Below, piece after piece: positions 26,896-40,718 of a DNA stretch of 64,000 nt (position 1 is the first letter of the stretch; the number at the start of each line of letters is the position of its first letter). The DNA is from Lingula anatina. Lineage: Eukaryota > Brachiopoda > Lingulata > Lingulida > Lingulidae. The stretch spans positions 522,689 through 586,688 of the forward strand of contig NW_019774292.1 in the NCBI RefSeq assembly GCF_001039355.2, in the 5' to 3' direction. The notes beneath the pieces are model-generated. The model made no database searches and was not told where the DNA came from. It saw nothing but the letters and a program-made list of their open reading frames with translations. The position numbers and the translations under genes were made by a program.

Positions 26896-29800
26896 CACGG
26901 GAGGTGTAAAAGTACTCTCCGTGATGCTCTCTCAACATTATACCACCCCTTACCAGGCTAGGGACATAAACTTAAAACTCTCTCTAGATATTTTAACATA
27001 AAACTGATGTTATCTATTCAGTAGCTGTAGACACATCTATGCCGTGACCAGCAAGACCCCATGCACAATATTGACGCCATGCCTTGGTTTAGCTCTTGTA
27101 GAAAGTAATGTTACACCAAGCGATAACGTATTGAAATTCTGTCTGCATGAAAAAGAAGAAAAATGTGTAGAGAAACAAAAGAGTAGAGTGTCAACCGCAG
27201 TGCACTTACCTCCAGTTACTCTGTTTCCCGAATTCCAGTCAAGAGCGTCCTTAAGTTCGTTTGCCAGCAGTGTCTAATTGGGTATGACGACGTATAACCA
27301 AGTTCTCTTACCTGGAATGCATATTCATATATCCCTCTATTAGATTGGGAATAGTATACTGTATAAGCTACAAAAATCGGATTTCAACAGCATCTTTGTT
27401 TTTCGTAAAACTTTTTCAACTTTAAGAGTATTTAGAAAAAGTCCTTTAACATTAATCCCTCTTACGTGTAACGAGAACAATACAATGTAGCTATGACTGT
27501 CTCTGTTATGCAACTGGCGTGTTGAGGAATATCAGACAAAATAATTTACGGCTTGGGTTATGAAAAAAAATCAAACGTGATTACTGCATTGGTTTTAATA
27601 AAACGTGATTTATTGGTGAGAAGATAGCGTTGGAATGGTCTCTTTTGATAGAAGAAGTTCTATTGCCTCATTTTCGTTTTTAATACCATCTCGCACAGCC
27701 TAACCTATCAAATATACGATCGCCTGGCATAGAAAATTAAAAAAAGAGAGAAAAAAAATGAAATTACCACGTTGTTATTTATCTGTGTAATTTAATTTGA
27801 CTTTATGCCAAAGTAAAACATGACGCTCAACTTTTCGTGCGGCAACTGTCGTAAGAAGCAAATTGCTGTAGATGTGTCCTCATAGGCTTTTTTCCATACT
27901 AATTTCTGCTCAATTTTGTTATAATTTTCATCGTTAGTGTGAATTGGCAGGTGCTAACGTACTCGTCTGATAATATGGAGCTTTTTCATTTCGAAATCTA
28001 AAAACTAGACTGTCGAAAAACGACCATACTCTTTAAACATAGACACGCCTACCTTAAAGCAGTAAACCGCATCAACGGAACAAACAACTCGCAGCACAAT
28101 AACAGACAGTAATTGGAAGAACCCTTTAAAGTTCTCAGTCCACAGTGTTTCCTCTGATGAGTTCAGATTCAAGCAGCGATGTCATCAGTGGCTTTTAAAT
28201 AGAGGCTTTAATTTACGGCAGTCTTTTTATACTTCTTCATTGATACCATTTTTGAACTGTGATGCCATCTGGCGGTGGAAATATTTCGAATCATTTCTTT
28301 TTAAAATGCATGATCAAACAGCCGCCATAAAACAAGGTTTGGTGTGATAATATTTACAGAAATGAATTACTATAATTTAAGTCGTCTCATATAACCGAAC
28401 TGTTTGACCAGAGCATTAATAAATGCATTTTGATACCATTATCGACGCTTTCATTTAGATCGCAATTATTATAAAAGAAGCCGTCGTGAAATGATTAATG
28501 CCCTCAAATCGCAAATCCTTCCAAAAAGTCGAATAAGTTTGTGTGAATCATTTCGCGACACCTGTCTGAGCAAATATAATAATTGCGTGGCATTGTAGTC
28601 CCTATCAATATTAAAGTCGATTTCAGAAATGGCGCAAAAGTCTGCGAGCGACTTCGGGTTAATTGCGTGATGTTCTCAATAGTTTTGATACAATTAACAT
28701 AAGATTTTTTTGTCTGGATTATGAAACATCCCCTTCGTTTACTAATTGCATCTGTGGGAAGCTGACAGGTTTTATTCGATGTCATTTCTTTTTTTCAAAC
28801 TCAATACTCGACGGCGTGTGAAGGACAGGTTACTTTGAATAAAAAAACGTAACTGCGCAATTCTTTCGATGTGTGTTCTCATTTCAAAGACTTGGAGGAA
28901 TTGGCATGTTTTTCGGCGGCTGTTTTGTTTTGTGTCAATACCTGAAGAGGGTAGATAATAAACACCAATAACTAATCACAACGATTCTCATCTCCAGTAT
29001 TTTACCTACAACGCACATTCTTTTTTTTAATTGATTGAAATTCTGGATATCGTGTCTTCACTACACTAGCTTGTAACTACGGTTATCTGAATGTAATGAT
29101 AGGAATCTATCTGCATTACTTCAGTAATTTATGTTTTTTCGAAGAACTATTCGTATGTAAATATAGATAAAACGAAGCGCTCACGCAAACTTCTAATTCA
29201 TCTTTCTTGTGCCCATTATTTTGATGCTGCGATGTTCTTTACATCCGATGGAAAAACTTGCAGCTGACTTCAAGAAAAAGAGACGTGCTTCAATAAACAC
29301 TTTTTCTACCGTCGTGTTCAAAACAAAACCTTAACAGTTTAGTTAAAAAAGGACGTCAGTTGTATTCTAACAATAGAGAACGCACAGATGTCGAAAAAGC
29401 AACAGACACTCCCTCGCGTATTTTAATTAGATAATTGTCTGTCGCATGAGTAACTTGCAAAAAAGGTCTGAATTTGACATTGAAATGCTGACGTAGAAAT
29501 CATTTGAAACTGGTGGGGGCTTGGCAGCTGGTTTAAAAGAACAATTCCTAGCTCCATATAGCAGAAATGCTGCCGTGCGTGACAAATAACAAACTAAATT
29601 CCCTCATTAAATTCAGATTACGCGCTTAGAAAAACATCAACAAAAACAGACAGTAGCGTTTTTTGTTTTATTCATAAAAAGGTATGATTTGGAATGTACA
29701 ATGGGTTGCGATCGGTTTGACTTTTAGGCAAGTTCACAGTGGATCTAAGATGGAACAATACAGACCTAGTGATGTCATCAGTTTCCAGATGATGTTTAAA

Positions 29801-31679
29801 CTATAAAGTGTGACGTAAGCAATAAATCGTGACCCAAAAGGTGTGACGTCAAAATATAAAGCGTGATGGAGGTCCTGCGAGACATGTCAATGTCAACTAA
29901 TCTATTTCCGGTCAAATTCGTTTTATCTAGGACCACCAAACAGAGAATTCCTTTTTGTAAGATTACAGAAAGGTCAGTCAAGCATTGGAAACGGAATACG
30001 GACACATATTTAGCATGTACCCCTATTCTAATGAGAATATTTACCAAACGATTTTCCTGTACATAAAATAAGCTTATGGATGTTTTTTTTTTTCCTTTTA
30101 TATATAGATAAAGTAGGCCTATGATTGTTTTCTTCAAGAGAACTACTTTTCTATTAAGATGAATAAGAAAAGTTCATATTTTTCCTAAAGTAGTACAGGT
30201 GGGGTGAATAAGTGTCTTTCTTGTGGCTACGAAATTTTAGCTAAAACCGATTCTTTGAACGAAAGAGCCTGTCATCCTTCTCGTTATTCGTATTTTGTAT
30301 AAATTTACTCATTCTGTTGCAGGCTAATAAAATAGATAAATAATTCAAGTGTACCAAATAATTAATTCCTTTTGTTTGTGTACAGTAGATTTGTCTTCGA
30401 ATAAAAGTGGCCTAGCGCTACCCTCTTAAAACCAAATGTTGTCATCAGAAACGCTGTCGACTATACTCAAGTAGATGACCCGCTTTAAATGTCCACTAGT
30501 GCGCATTAACTTTAATTAAGAAAAACAAAACAAACGGCGACAATGGTTAGTCAATAAACAGCGCGTGCTAATTTTCACACGCGGATGAGATTATCGATGT
30601 CCTTAGCGAATCAGAAGTAGACTTTCGGCTCTTCATTCATAAAAGAAAGCAGCATATCGCGTTACCTGAAAACGTATACGAATCTACTTATGTATGTTAA
30701 CCTATAGGTGCTTTTTGTTAGGTACACATATTTAAGTATTAGAAGTAGCCTAGACAGTTAACATGTGGTATTACATGCTGAGTAAAGAAGCATTTACCAA
30801 GAGATATTGATGAACATTTTCAACCACCACCGTCCTCAGCCTCAATTCCTTACAGATTTAAGTATTTAGATATCCGACATTTATTTCGGAAAAATACCAA
30901 GATGCACATATTAGGTTACATATGCTACTTACCGATTCAGACATTACGTCATTGCAAATAAACGGATTTTGATTACGTAATTAAGACAATGGAAGAATAG
31001 CAGAGATTTTGGAGAATACAATGGCATGGCGTGAACCGTGACAGCCGCTGTTTTTGTGACTATTTGCGTGAATTCTTAGGAAAGTATTTGGCTGTCAAGA
31101 AGGTGAACATTGATCACTGATATTACGTCACAATTAAAAGAAAAGAAGTGATTTTGGCCCTGTAAATGCATATCCAATCAAAACTTATATTATCTCGATG
31201 CCTTTAAAAATACTGCCCAATGTCCAACTTCGTTCTACATGTATCCACTCAAACTGCAGTATCTACACGCGCTTCTTGCTATAATTCCTAATACATTCAA
31301 GCTAAAAAGAATTCAACATTTTTAAACTTGGTAAATTTCATATTGGCACTCTAAACCCCTTACATGGCCATCAAAGTAACGTTTGTTTAATGGGTTATTT
31401 ATTTATTTATTTATTTTATTTTACTTTATTTAATTTTATTTTTTTTTATTTTTTTTTTTTTTGCAGTCGTATATGCCCTGCTACCATTGTGACAGAGAAG
31501 CCGCCATCGTGACACAGAAAGCAATCAGAGAGTGCAATCACAAAAATGCTTCTGTTGACACAGCAAACTCACGCCTTCCGTGACGACAAACACTCTCCTG
31601 TAGAATACACAAACATGCCTTACGACTATTTACACATACTGGGTTAATGAATGAAGCGTGTCCACACTGGCACATCTAG
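26896..31679. other. Non-coding stretch
   Basis: No gene recognised. It includes the small CRE-bearing repeat at 29,799 and a TTTA/T-rich patch at about 31,395-31,462. Confidence 0.5.
29799..29872 (+). repeat. Short irregular repeat with TATAAAG(T/C)GTGA words and a CRE octamer
   Basis: TATAAAGTGTGACGTAAGC, AATAAATCGTGACCC, GGTGTGACGTCAAAA and TATAAAGCGTGATGG follow one another. One perfect TGACGTCA lies at 29844-29851. Confidence 0.55.
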
Positions 31680-31930
31680 GGCTCATTCCCATTGAAACTA
31701 TCGGTCTACATAGATCGGTCCAACTCTCGCTGAATGCAATCATGTTAACAGATCAGCACGCTTCTCTTGTTCTCTTGTTTCCAACATACTCGTATAGTGA
31801 ACCGCTTTTCTGTATTCAACTCGACGCTAGTAGGATGTGTGTTTATCTGTTAAACTAATTGCATTCTGCGAGAGACCCTGAGGAGTTGGATCGATCTACG
31901 TAGACCGATAGTTTCAGTGGAAATTAGCCC
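31680..31930 (-). mobile_element. MITE family 1, subfamily a, copy 3 (inverted, diverged)
   Basis: Begins CTCATTCCCATTG and ends GTGGAAATTAG, with GGTCTACATAGATCGGTCC paired to GGATCGATCTACGTAGACC. The interior CGACGCTAGTAGGATGTGT is the reverse orientation of the other subfamily a centres. Confidence 0.78.
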
Positions 31931-33130
31931 TTTAAGGCAAACATGTCCTGACTGTTAAATAAGTGAAAACTGACTTAACCCTTATTCTTTTGACTGAACT
32001 TAGTTTAAATGTTTGATATAGAAAATTAGAAATGGTGCTCAATACTAGAGGCCAACTGAGGGATGAAATTGATCCCATGCCAAAATTCTTACAGAAGAAA
32101 AAAATGCCATGAATTAGACAGGCACATCTGTGAAATGCCGATTTGTGGCCCTGATAGAGGCATGGACAAAATAACGAATTCGTTACTTCGTGACATTTTT
32201 TCAAGGTAGAGGCTTGGGTGTCTCTTTTGTTAGTGTCCTAATATTCAGAGGTTTGTCTGTTCGTTAATTAAATACATGTACGTCTTTGGGTGGTCGGGTC
32301 TTGCCTTGGTGAAAATCAAACAAAAAAATTCATGATAAAGCGACGATAAAGGATAGGCCCCTTGGGGGCATGTGTTTTGACAGCGACTTGACCCCTTGTG
32401 ACCTTTCCAAATCTGCTTTTCCAATGACGTCAGCAATGAACGTGCCCAATATAAAGCCTTAATGAGTTATTAACAGAGAAACCTTACTTCGAATAAAGGA
32501 GTTTTGCTCACAATTAATAAACTAGTGACTTCTATATACTGTAGGTATCCCCTGGGCGTTAAAGGTGTGATATTACGGGTACTTTTCACTGACCAACACT
32601 TTGGGCATGCTATCAAATTTAATTAGTGTGTGTGTGGGGGGGGGCATGTGCGACAGTCAGACGTATTTACAACTTTAAGAAACAACCCTTGTGTGTATGC
32701 CACATTCGGTACGGCAGCAAAGTAAGCCGACTCCAGGCGAAGGCAACAAGTTAGTTTTTCCGACAATAGTGCAATCCAACCTGCGACCCCCGAGGCGCTC
32801 TCGCAAACCCTCCTAGGGAAAAATACTCTGTTTACATAGGCACACTTTACAGTTCACACATTAATGACAAATTGCTTCCCAAACACGGTTTTAATAAGTT
32901 ACACAACAAGCGGGAGCTATCGATTATCACGCGTATTTCTTAAGGCGGTGTTTGACTCTCGCGTCTCCTTGGTGTGTAGCTTATGTAAGCACCCAAAGGA
33001 GGAGCAAACATTTATTGTGAGTCGGCTGCAGATATGTCGAATACTTTTGGCCCGTTATATACTAGTTTTCTATACAAAATACGTTTTGTCGATAACATAC
33101 CTATTGCCTCTCATGCCATTTGAAGTAGAT

Positions 33131-33360
33131 TACTTGTGGGTAACAAAAACATGGGGTAAGCCGGTAATTTACCGTGTCTTTTCTCGCGGAACACAGAAGT
33201 TACGCCATCAAGTGGATTCTGTAGTGGAGGTCCAAGCTCTCAAATTCCGCAAAAACTCTTAAGTGCTTTTCTACTTGTGGGTAACAACAACTTGGGGTAA
33301 ACATTTGGCGTTTATTTCCCCTTCTTGTCTTTTTGCACAGAAGCCTTGGAGTGGCCATTT
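33131..33360 (+). repeat. Diverged two-copy repeat, 141 bp period
   Basis: TACTTGTGGGTAACAAAAAC at 33131 recurs as TACTTGTGGGTAACAACAAC at 33272. Both copies continue with TGGGGTAA, a TTTATT/TTTACC block, CTTTT and GCACAGAAG/ACACAGAAG. Confidence 0.7.
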
Positions 33361-33654
33361 ATAAAATATCAAACAATCCGCCATAGAATATCCTGGTTTC
33401 TTTACGTAGCTTATCAAATAGGGGTGACGCAAACAGTTGGACAACAAGACAGAAAACATCAAATAATGAACGTGCAAATAATCCCGTCTCTAAAGCACTT
33501 TATACAGTTTAGAGCACTTTAAAAGCATACTCGTTGCTCAAGCGATTTTTTTTTCCGCATTTTTTTTCTCCTTTCTTTTTTTTTCACATCTGTTATTCAA
33601 TATAATGAAGGAAAAAATAGCACGGCTACACTGGTAAATTTAACAATTGGCAGC

Positions 33655-33658
<4 letters not shown>

Positions 33659-33693
<35 letters not shown>
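33659..33693 (+). repeat. (GA)n microsatellite
   Basis: About 17 GA units. Confidence 0.95.
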
Positions 33694-33698
<5 letters not shown>

Positions 33699-34010
33699 CT
33701 TCTAGGCACGTATCCGCAGGACAATAACAATATAGTACGCTACTAAAATCAAACCGTTTGACTTTTGTATCCGTAATTGCGTATTAATAACACCAACAGC
33801 CGCAGGGACCCTTGAAAGTGATCACGTACGCTCAATTAACACCCAGTCGCGGAGAATTTCGTGCTTGGCGAGGCGGCAAGAAGTGTGTTGATATAGCCGT
33901 AGATTTGTTCTGCCCCATTACGCCCGAGTCGGTAAATGGACATGGCTTAATATGGTGATCTATCTCCAGTTACAACGCGCTAGGGGTTTGATTTGCGATT
34001 ACTTAAAAAC

Positions 34011-34246
34011 CATTCCCACACATTATCGTACTAACTTGGGATCGAACTATCTCGGAGGGGATTCTCGCTTAATTGCAATTAACTTAGATGTGGCTTAGAT
34101 GTCTGTCACGCCTTCTGAGGCTGATAGGGAGCAATTAACGAGCGTTTAGCAGCTTTAGTGGGCGTCCCAGTCTTCTAAGCCGCTTCGGCTGAAAACAATT
34201 TAGAGAGGGACCTCGTGGAGATAGATCGATCTAGGGATGGGAACCC
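34011..34246 (+). mobile_element. MITE family 1, subfamily b, copy 3
   Basis: CATTCCCACA to GGATGGGAAC ends. The centre has GTCTGTCACGCCTTCTGAGGC and GGGAGCAATTAACGAGCG, and the right part GAGATAGATCGATCTAGG. Diverged but collinear with the copy at 37819-38034. Confidence 0.75.
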
Positions 34247-36106
34247 AGTCTTAAGCCCTTGGGTCGACTTGCGACTTGTGGGAGTTGGTTGCGGGAGAAA
34301 AATCGGTCCTAAAATTAAACGACAGCCAGGGGCTTAAACCGTGTGACAGGGACTTCAATGTCTGGGTGAATTTCGGTCCAATACCTAGCAATTACCGACG
34401 ATTTGTTCATGTCTATTTGAATTTTGAATGTGTATAAGCAGATGTGGGTAGATTTAAGAAACATAGCCAAATATTATTTTCAAGGTCAGAAGTAATACTG
34501 AATGGACAGAATTATAGCTAGACGTGAGCTTAAAAAATCAATTGACGAAAAGGAATATAAAACGACATTTTAATTACTGCATGTACTTAATGGTAATTTC
34601 TGTCATACTTTGTATTCATAATTTTTGTGGTAATTATATATGACGCGTACAAAATGTACATAAATCGGCCATGTAAATAAATGAGAAACCAATCAGCAAA
34701 AAGAAGAGGGGGGACAATAAAAAGACAATTCTTTTTAAAATGTAAAAAAATATAGACAATAAAATATTAATTTACTGCCAAAGACATTTTCTCTATATTA
34801 CTCACAACGTGGCGGTGCTGAATGTTTTTCTTTTTTTTTCTTTCCTTTTTTTTCCCTCGCGGCTCTAACGATTCGGAAATTATAGCTTCCATAAACATTA
34901 ATTTATAATTTCAAACTCACCTCCAGACAATTCCCTGTTCTTCTAACCTTTGGTCCCTTTACTCAAGGTCGAATTCTCACTAATTATTAATTATCGCAAA
35001 AGAGAATATGATGTTTTTGATGTAAACATTTTTGCGATACAAGCTGTTTTTAAATAACAGGTGAACGCCAAGCTGGTATTGTTGAGTTAAATGTTGCCTA
35101 AGGTTGTTGATTTTTGCTCAAAATGCCCCAAGGCCGACTCTGAGCCCATGGGGGTTTTCTCACGACGGCGACAGTATAAAAAGTTAATCGTCGTTGCACA
35201 TTTACGGTATTTCTAATAACGATAACACAATGCGATAAATGCTGTCACTAAAAGTTGGAAATTGATATTGATTGTTTGCGATGCATCGAAGTAGAAAAAC
35301 AGTTCACCTCAAAACTGTTTTGTCGTAGGGTTTTTGACGGATTCTTGAGGAGTATTTACTTTAAGATGAGCCGGAGAGTTTATACGCAAGAAGAATGGGG
35401 GAGGGTCAAATATCGAACGGCTAAGCACGCGCGATTGATTAAAAACTCAGTTACATTTCTCAAATAAGAAAAAAACTGACGCGAACTCTACTGAAAGACA
35501 CGCCTAAATAGAAGTGAATAAAAACGATGGATTTTTTATCGAGCTACTACCATGTTTTCGAGTGCACACATATCTACTTATAATGAGTTGTGTAGAAAAA
35601 CATTGCCTATGATATTAACCGGATTCTTTCGACTGAAAGAAAACAAAGTTACAAAGTTACTGGGCTGAGTTTTTCTTATAGATTTTTCGATTTTTTTTAC
35701 ACGTTTTATACTAACCGCTCCTTCTTGGAGGAATGCTGTTTAGGAATTGAACTACTAAAAGAGTACTTGTTGACATCTGTAGGAATTGAATTTTTTAAAA
35801 TTCTTCTGTTCTTTTTTAACACAACCTGTTTTATTAGAAAAAACTGTTTTGGACCTATGATCGTCTCAAATGTGTTTGTGTTCCATTTTTGTCTTTCGGT
35901 GCTTAATAATGCATGGGCATCTCATGCAACGCAGCTGCAAAACATGCTTTGAAGAAATGAAAAATTAATCTGTTCTTTTTTTTTTTTCTGTTTTTCCTTT
36001 ATCATCATTCGTCATCTCTCGCTGTTAGGCTTGCACATCAACACGTGGATCTTTCATGTTGCTGCCTGTTTCTTAACTCCTTCTCTGCCTCCTCTCTCTC
36101 CTAGCG

Positions 36107-36183
36107 TTCTCTCTCTTTGTGTGTGAACTAATATCAAGTTCTCTCTCTTTGTGTGTGTACTAATATCAAGTTCTCTCTCTCAC
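36107..36183 (+). repeat. 37 bp direct tandem duplication
   Basis: CTCTCTCTTTGTGTGTGAAC...ATATCAAGTT is repeated immediately with GTGTGTGTAC, leading into CT-rich sequence. Confidence 0.8.
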
Positions 36184-36237
36184 TCTGCCTTTCTATCTCC
36201 CTCCTTTTTTGAGCTTGCCTATTTCTCTCCCACCCAA

Positions 36238-36357
36238 ACCTCTCTCTCTCTCTCTCACGCACACGCGCACACACACACGCACATACACGCTCACACACAC
36301 ACACACACACACACGCTCACACGCACACACACACACACACACACATACACACACACG
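36238..36357 (+). repeat. Compound (CT)n(CA)n microsatellite
   Basis: CT run to about 36256, then interrupted CA repeats to 36357. Confidence 0.95.
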
Positions 36358-36843
36358 CCACTATCCCCAATGTTTTAAACAACCACACAATAACGCAAGC
36401 TTATCGATTTCAATCAAACGCCCATATTTTGTAGAAACAGCTAACACGCCCTTCTGGAAATTAACACAAAGCCAAGTTGTATATAAAACGCTCCTTTTAA
36501 TTGCAGGAGCTATGCAAATTACACGAACCAGTTCCGATTAAACAGTGGATGGAAAAGAGGGGTAATACGATAGCTCCTCACAGCTGGGCTTGCTCACAGC
36601 AATATGAAAAAGATGAAAATAATCGCTTCAAAAAATGAAAAGTCCCACTTCAGATTGCCATTTGTGTTATTCATAGTTTTTGGTCCATTGTTTAAATGAA
36701 ACTATTTAATGGACAGCCATTGGACACGCCATGACTACTCTTTGCTTTGTCGTTTGCTCTATTTTTGTCTCGATTTATGTTTTCCTCTGTCTTTAAGGCA
36801 ACAAACTAATGCACACCTACCACTTTTTTTCTATTCCTCACTT

Positions 36844-36963
<120 letters not shown>

Positions 36964-37265
36964 AAATCACAGCAATATCTAGACCTCATTCCAACTCTGC
37001 GCGGGATTCTCGCTAAAGTACAAACAGCCTTATCTCCTTGATTGTCTGACACGCCTCAGTAATTTGCATTTGAAATATCTCACATCCTTTTTATTATCTT
37101 TTTGAAGCTTTTATTACATGTAATAGAAAAGTATTTATGCATGATATACTATGCGATAATACATGCATTTTTCACGTTGATACTAGATTTATAGCCAATC
37201 GTTCCAACGTTAAAATGCATGCCTATTTAACTTCTGTAAATTATCTTCATGTCTTCGCCCCTCGA

Positions 37266-37266
37266 N
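37266..37266. other. Single N (assembly ambiguity)
   Basis: One undetermined base in CCCCTCGANAATAGAG. No duplication is visible around it. Confidence 0.9.
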
Positions 37267-37818
37267 AATAGAGCGGGGATGTGTGATTATTATCAACACG
37301 GTAATCTGGCGAGTTATGGACACTTGCGTGGCTAATATGGAGGTTCGTCGTTTTTTTTAATGATTAAAAGACATTAAATGTGTCTCTAAATGCTGGTCTG
37401 GTTTCTTTATACAAGTACGTTTATTTTTTTATTGATCACCTCTCCTAAGGACATTTTCTCTTTCATTTCACGTAATCGTGAGCGCTTGGACTCCTTTTTT
37501 TTCAACCTCAGCGGAACTACATTTTTAATTTCAAGAAGTGCTTTTGTGGTTCAGCAATTTTTTATCTAAAAATATCTATCTAACCGGTCTTAATGGGGAA
37601 GAAGCTATTTGTGGACTATACCTCGTCAAATATGTGTTCAAGCAGCGTAGACCGTTTCCTAAGTGTCAATAAACTCAATAAATCTAAATTTAGAATATTC
37701 AAACAAACGCAGAACGTTGCTTTTCATCAGAATCCTGTCAATCGTTTTGAGAGACGCTCTGAGTTTTAAGGGTGGCAAGAAAGTCTAAAATTATTCTGAG
37801 ACGCACTTAAGAATTACA

Positions 37819-38034
37819 CCCCATTTCCATAGATTTTTAGATCGATCTATCCCTGTGGGGAGTCTCACTAGATTACTGTCAGCTTGGCCGGCTTAAGCGT
37901 CTGTCCCGCCTACTAAAAGCTGTAAGGGAGTAATTAACTGTGGTGCCCGCTCGGCTGACTGCAATTTAGCGTGAACCCCCAGGGAGTTAGGTCGATCTAA
38001 ATCTTAATCTATAGATCGATCTAAATCTCTGGGA
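37819..38034 (+). mobile_element. MITE family 1, subfamily b, copy 4
   Basis: CCCCATTTCCATAG start and TCTCTGGGAAAG end, with TAGATCGATCTATCC near the left and a repeated GATCGATCTAAATCT near the right (partly duplicated terminus). Centre GCGTCTGTCCCGCCTACTAA. About 216 bp. Confidence 0.82.
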
Positions 38035-38399
38035 AAGCACCCTTAGACTCCTCATTATCACAGACCGGCTAACGCCACTGACAATCTCTGTCGACATAAA
38101 AATCTAGGGTCCGCAGAAATGTGCCTTACTTGTATTCTTACTTGCAAATGCCCCAAAACTGCACTTTCCTAAATGTTCTCATCCGAAGGGAAAAGGAGAG
38201 AGAAATCCAAATGTTCACGCGTCCTCCTCCTCATACTAACTTATTCCGAACCCATCAGTGATCAGCGTTTAAAAAAAATGAAAAAAAAAGAGAGAAGTAA
38301 GTTGCCAGGCGCCTAACAAATGAAAAGTAATATTTCCCTATTTAATATGACGCATACAGACGTGTCCTGTGCTTTACCAGGCGTCTAATTTTGAGTAAT

Positions 38400-38800
38400 T
38401 AAGTCCCTACTGCCCACTGGGGACACCTCGAATCATACGGGTGACGGGGCGGGGCTCCGACCTTTTGACGTCTTCAAGTCCCTTCCTCCCATGAAATCAA
38501 TTTGTCGCCACGCGTCGTTTAAGACGATGCCTTCAGTCATTAACTTAGGATACGTTGTTAGGTAATTAAATAATTAACTTACGTGACTAAGAGGTATCAG
38601 TAGTGGAAACGGGGGGGTGTCTTGAAAAGTTGTCCGTCTGTCTGGAAAAGCGCCCTTCATTCGACTGCCTTCTTTTGCCCGTGCTGTGGTCCTTTCAATC
38701 GAATTTCTATTGTACTTAAAGCGGACAAATATTTGTCAATTTCCGCGTAAGAAAAACACTCTGAAAGCGGCCGACCCTTAATGGGTCTCTCACTGACACT
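38400..38800. promoter_or_regulatory. Candidate enhancer-like block (weak)
   Basis: Non-repetitive, locally GC-richer sequence followed by GGTAATTAAATAATTAACTTA homeodomain-type words near 38,560. No ORF. Speculative. Confidence 0.25.
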
Positions 38801-39665
38801 AAACCTTCTCAACAAACGGGACACTTTTAATCAAATTACCAAACAGAATGGTAAAAAACAGAAATGCGTACGACGACAGGAGACAATGCCAAGTTAAATA
38901 TTACAGTTGTGAGAAACATCGATGCCTGAATCTTGGCGCATTAAAGTAGGGTGTGTAAACAAAATGGTGGGTTCCTTTCGAGAAAAGTATCCCAACAAGT
39001 GGTTTGAAGTGGCACTTAGGTTTGTGCTTCATGTTCTAGTTCCCAAATGTATCCATGTATCCATGTCCTATCGCTGGGACTTCATCTAAATCATATGTGT
39101 ACACGTGCTTCAAGCGTATTAAATCCATATAATATAATGCTGGCGTTATTTCATTTATTTTGCTTTTGTTTTGTATTTTTTGTACAGGATTTATTTAACT
39201 ACGATCGTAGATAACTGAGGAACGTTTTGAAAATTTATAATTAACGTTAAGTTTTTTTTTAATCAAGAGACGTCGTTTTGCCAAAAGGCAAGTTTTGTAT
39301 CCTTGATGTGCTGCTAGAATTATATACATCGTATTTATACCGAGAGAGTGTGTACAGTGTGTACATGTACGTACGTGAGTGATTCATAGGTCTAAACTTC
39401 TATATTAAGATTTTAAAATATTTTATTGTAATTTTTTCGTGTGTGTGTGTGTGTGCTTAAGAATTGGAATGGTGCAATTAGAATGTGAACATGCTCTGGG
39501 CCAGTATGAGAGATGTATCGTTAAAAGTTGCAAATATGAAATTTAATCTACCTTGGCATATAAGATGACTCAGTCATTGTTTAGACAAGGAAAGGCGAAA
39601 CATTTTTGTCGAGTTTAGTCTGTATATTCTACTGTGTGCGATTAATACACACAATCAAATGCAAA

Positions 39666-39714
39666 CACACACAGAGAGAGAGAGAAAGAGAGAGAGAGGG
39701 ATAGAGAGAGAGAA
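39666..39714 (+). repeat. Interrupted (CA)n(GA)n microsatellite
   Basis: ACACACAC followed by GA units broken by AAAG and GGGATA. Confidence 0.9.
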
Positions 39715-40389
39715 TAAGCTTTTACACACCGGTACTTCCCTTCACTCTTTATATTAGGCGGTCAATAACACATAAATTGCCATAAAATTTTAAAGACCGC
39801 AATATATTTTCTGAACATAAATAAATAAATTAATTAAACCAAATAAAACAAAGAAACAAGAAACGGCTCTCTCACTTATTACTATGCCCCAACAACACCA
39901 GAGCGACAACAAATTAGGAAGACATAATATTCACTGACTCAGAAAAGTCTAAATATTGGCACACCAATCCATAACTGTTTAATAATTCACACTGCAATCT
40001 CTCCTCCTTTATCTTCCATTGCCAGGTTCACTGGGGTTCACGAAGGTTGGATAAAGAAACCAATTTGATACTTAGAAAGTAGTTGACGAAGATGTTATTC
40101 AAACAGCTTTGAGTGTTACGTCACGTTTACATTTATCTCACGTTTCCTTAATAGGCGCTTTTCGCGTTGAGTAACGGTTATAACCTTCTTTCGCGCCGCT
40201 TTCGAACAGGAATATTTGCGAGTCAATAGTGGCTTTATCCAATTGTTTCTTGTTTTGATTCATTCTACCCCTTATTATACGCACTATAAAATATCACTTT
40301 TGTATACATAATTTACGAGAAAAAGTAAATAATTCGTTTGAGTGAATGTTTTAATTATCCAGTAGAATAAGAATAGCACGTAAGAACAA

Positions 40390-40718
40390 AATTCAATTGA
40401 TACGTAATCTTGGAAGCACCAATTTATTTTTTAACATTCTTATTTCTCTCTTTATCTCTATTCATCTGTTTCTGGGACGTACGTTATTGCAAATAAATTT
40501 ACTTTTTTCAATGTGCAGAAATGAACAGCTACAGTTACCTGTAAAGATTGTAACAAAATTAGAAAGAGGATGCAATAAGTGCGAGGCTCAACTATCGCAT
40601 TCGGTGCAACTCTCAGCTATCACATTTAGTGTGTGGAGGTCAGCAATCGCACTGATGACGAACTGTTAAAGATGCATTCAAAGTCAATCTTTTGCCACAA
40701 ACCGTACCAAATGCCACC
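40390..40718 (+). repeat. Receptor-array flank module F, copy 1
   Basis: First of five copies of a block with the ordered landmarks GAAAGCACCAATTTAT, CTGGGACGT, TGTGCAGAAATGAACAGCTAC, AGTGCGAGGCTCAACTATCGC and TTTTGCCACAAA. It marks the left edge of the tandem array, about 1.4 kb 3' of receptor A. No coding potential is visible. Confidence 0.8.

Larger units (their letters stand above)
31931..34010. other. Non-coding stretch
   Basis: No gene recognised. A 132-codon plus frame (32864-33262) overlaps the 141 bp repeat and has no recognisable domain. A perfect TGACGTCA lies at 32425-32432. Confidence 0.5.
38035..40389. other. Non-coding stretch left of the receptor array
   Basis: No gene recognised. 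It holds GT and GA/CA microsatellites; array homology begins only at about 40,390. Confidence 0.5.

Noticed and set aside
32864-33262. 132-codon plus-strand frame
   Set aside because: No recognisable domain, it overlaps a diverged tandem repeat, and composition is like the surroundings.
36983-37056. Eighth MITE family 1 copy (CATTCCAACTCTGCGCGGGATTCTCGCT, GTCTGACACGCCTCAG)
   Set aside because: Only scattered words match and no right end was found; too weak to list.
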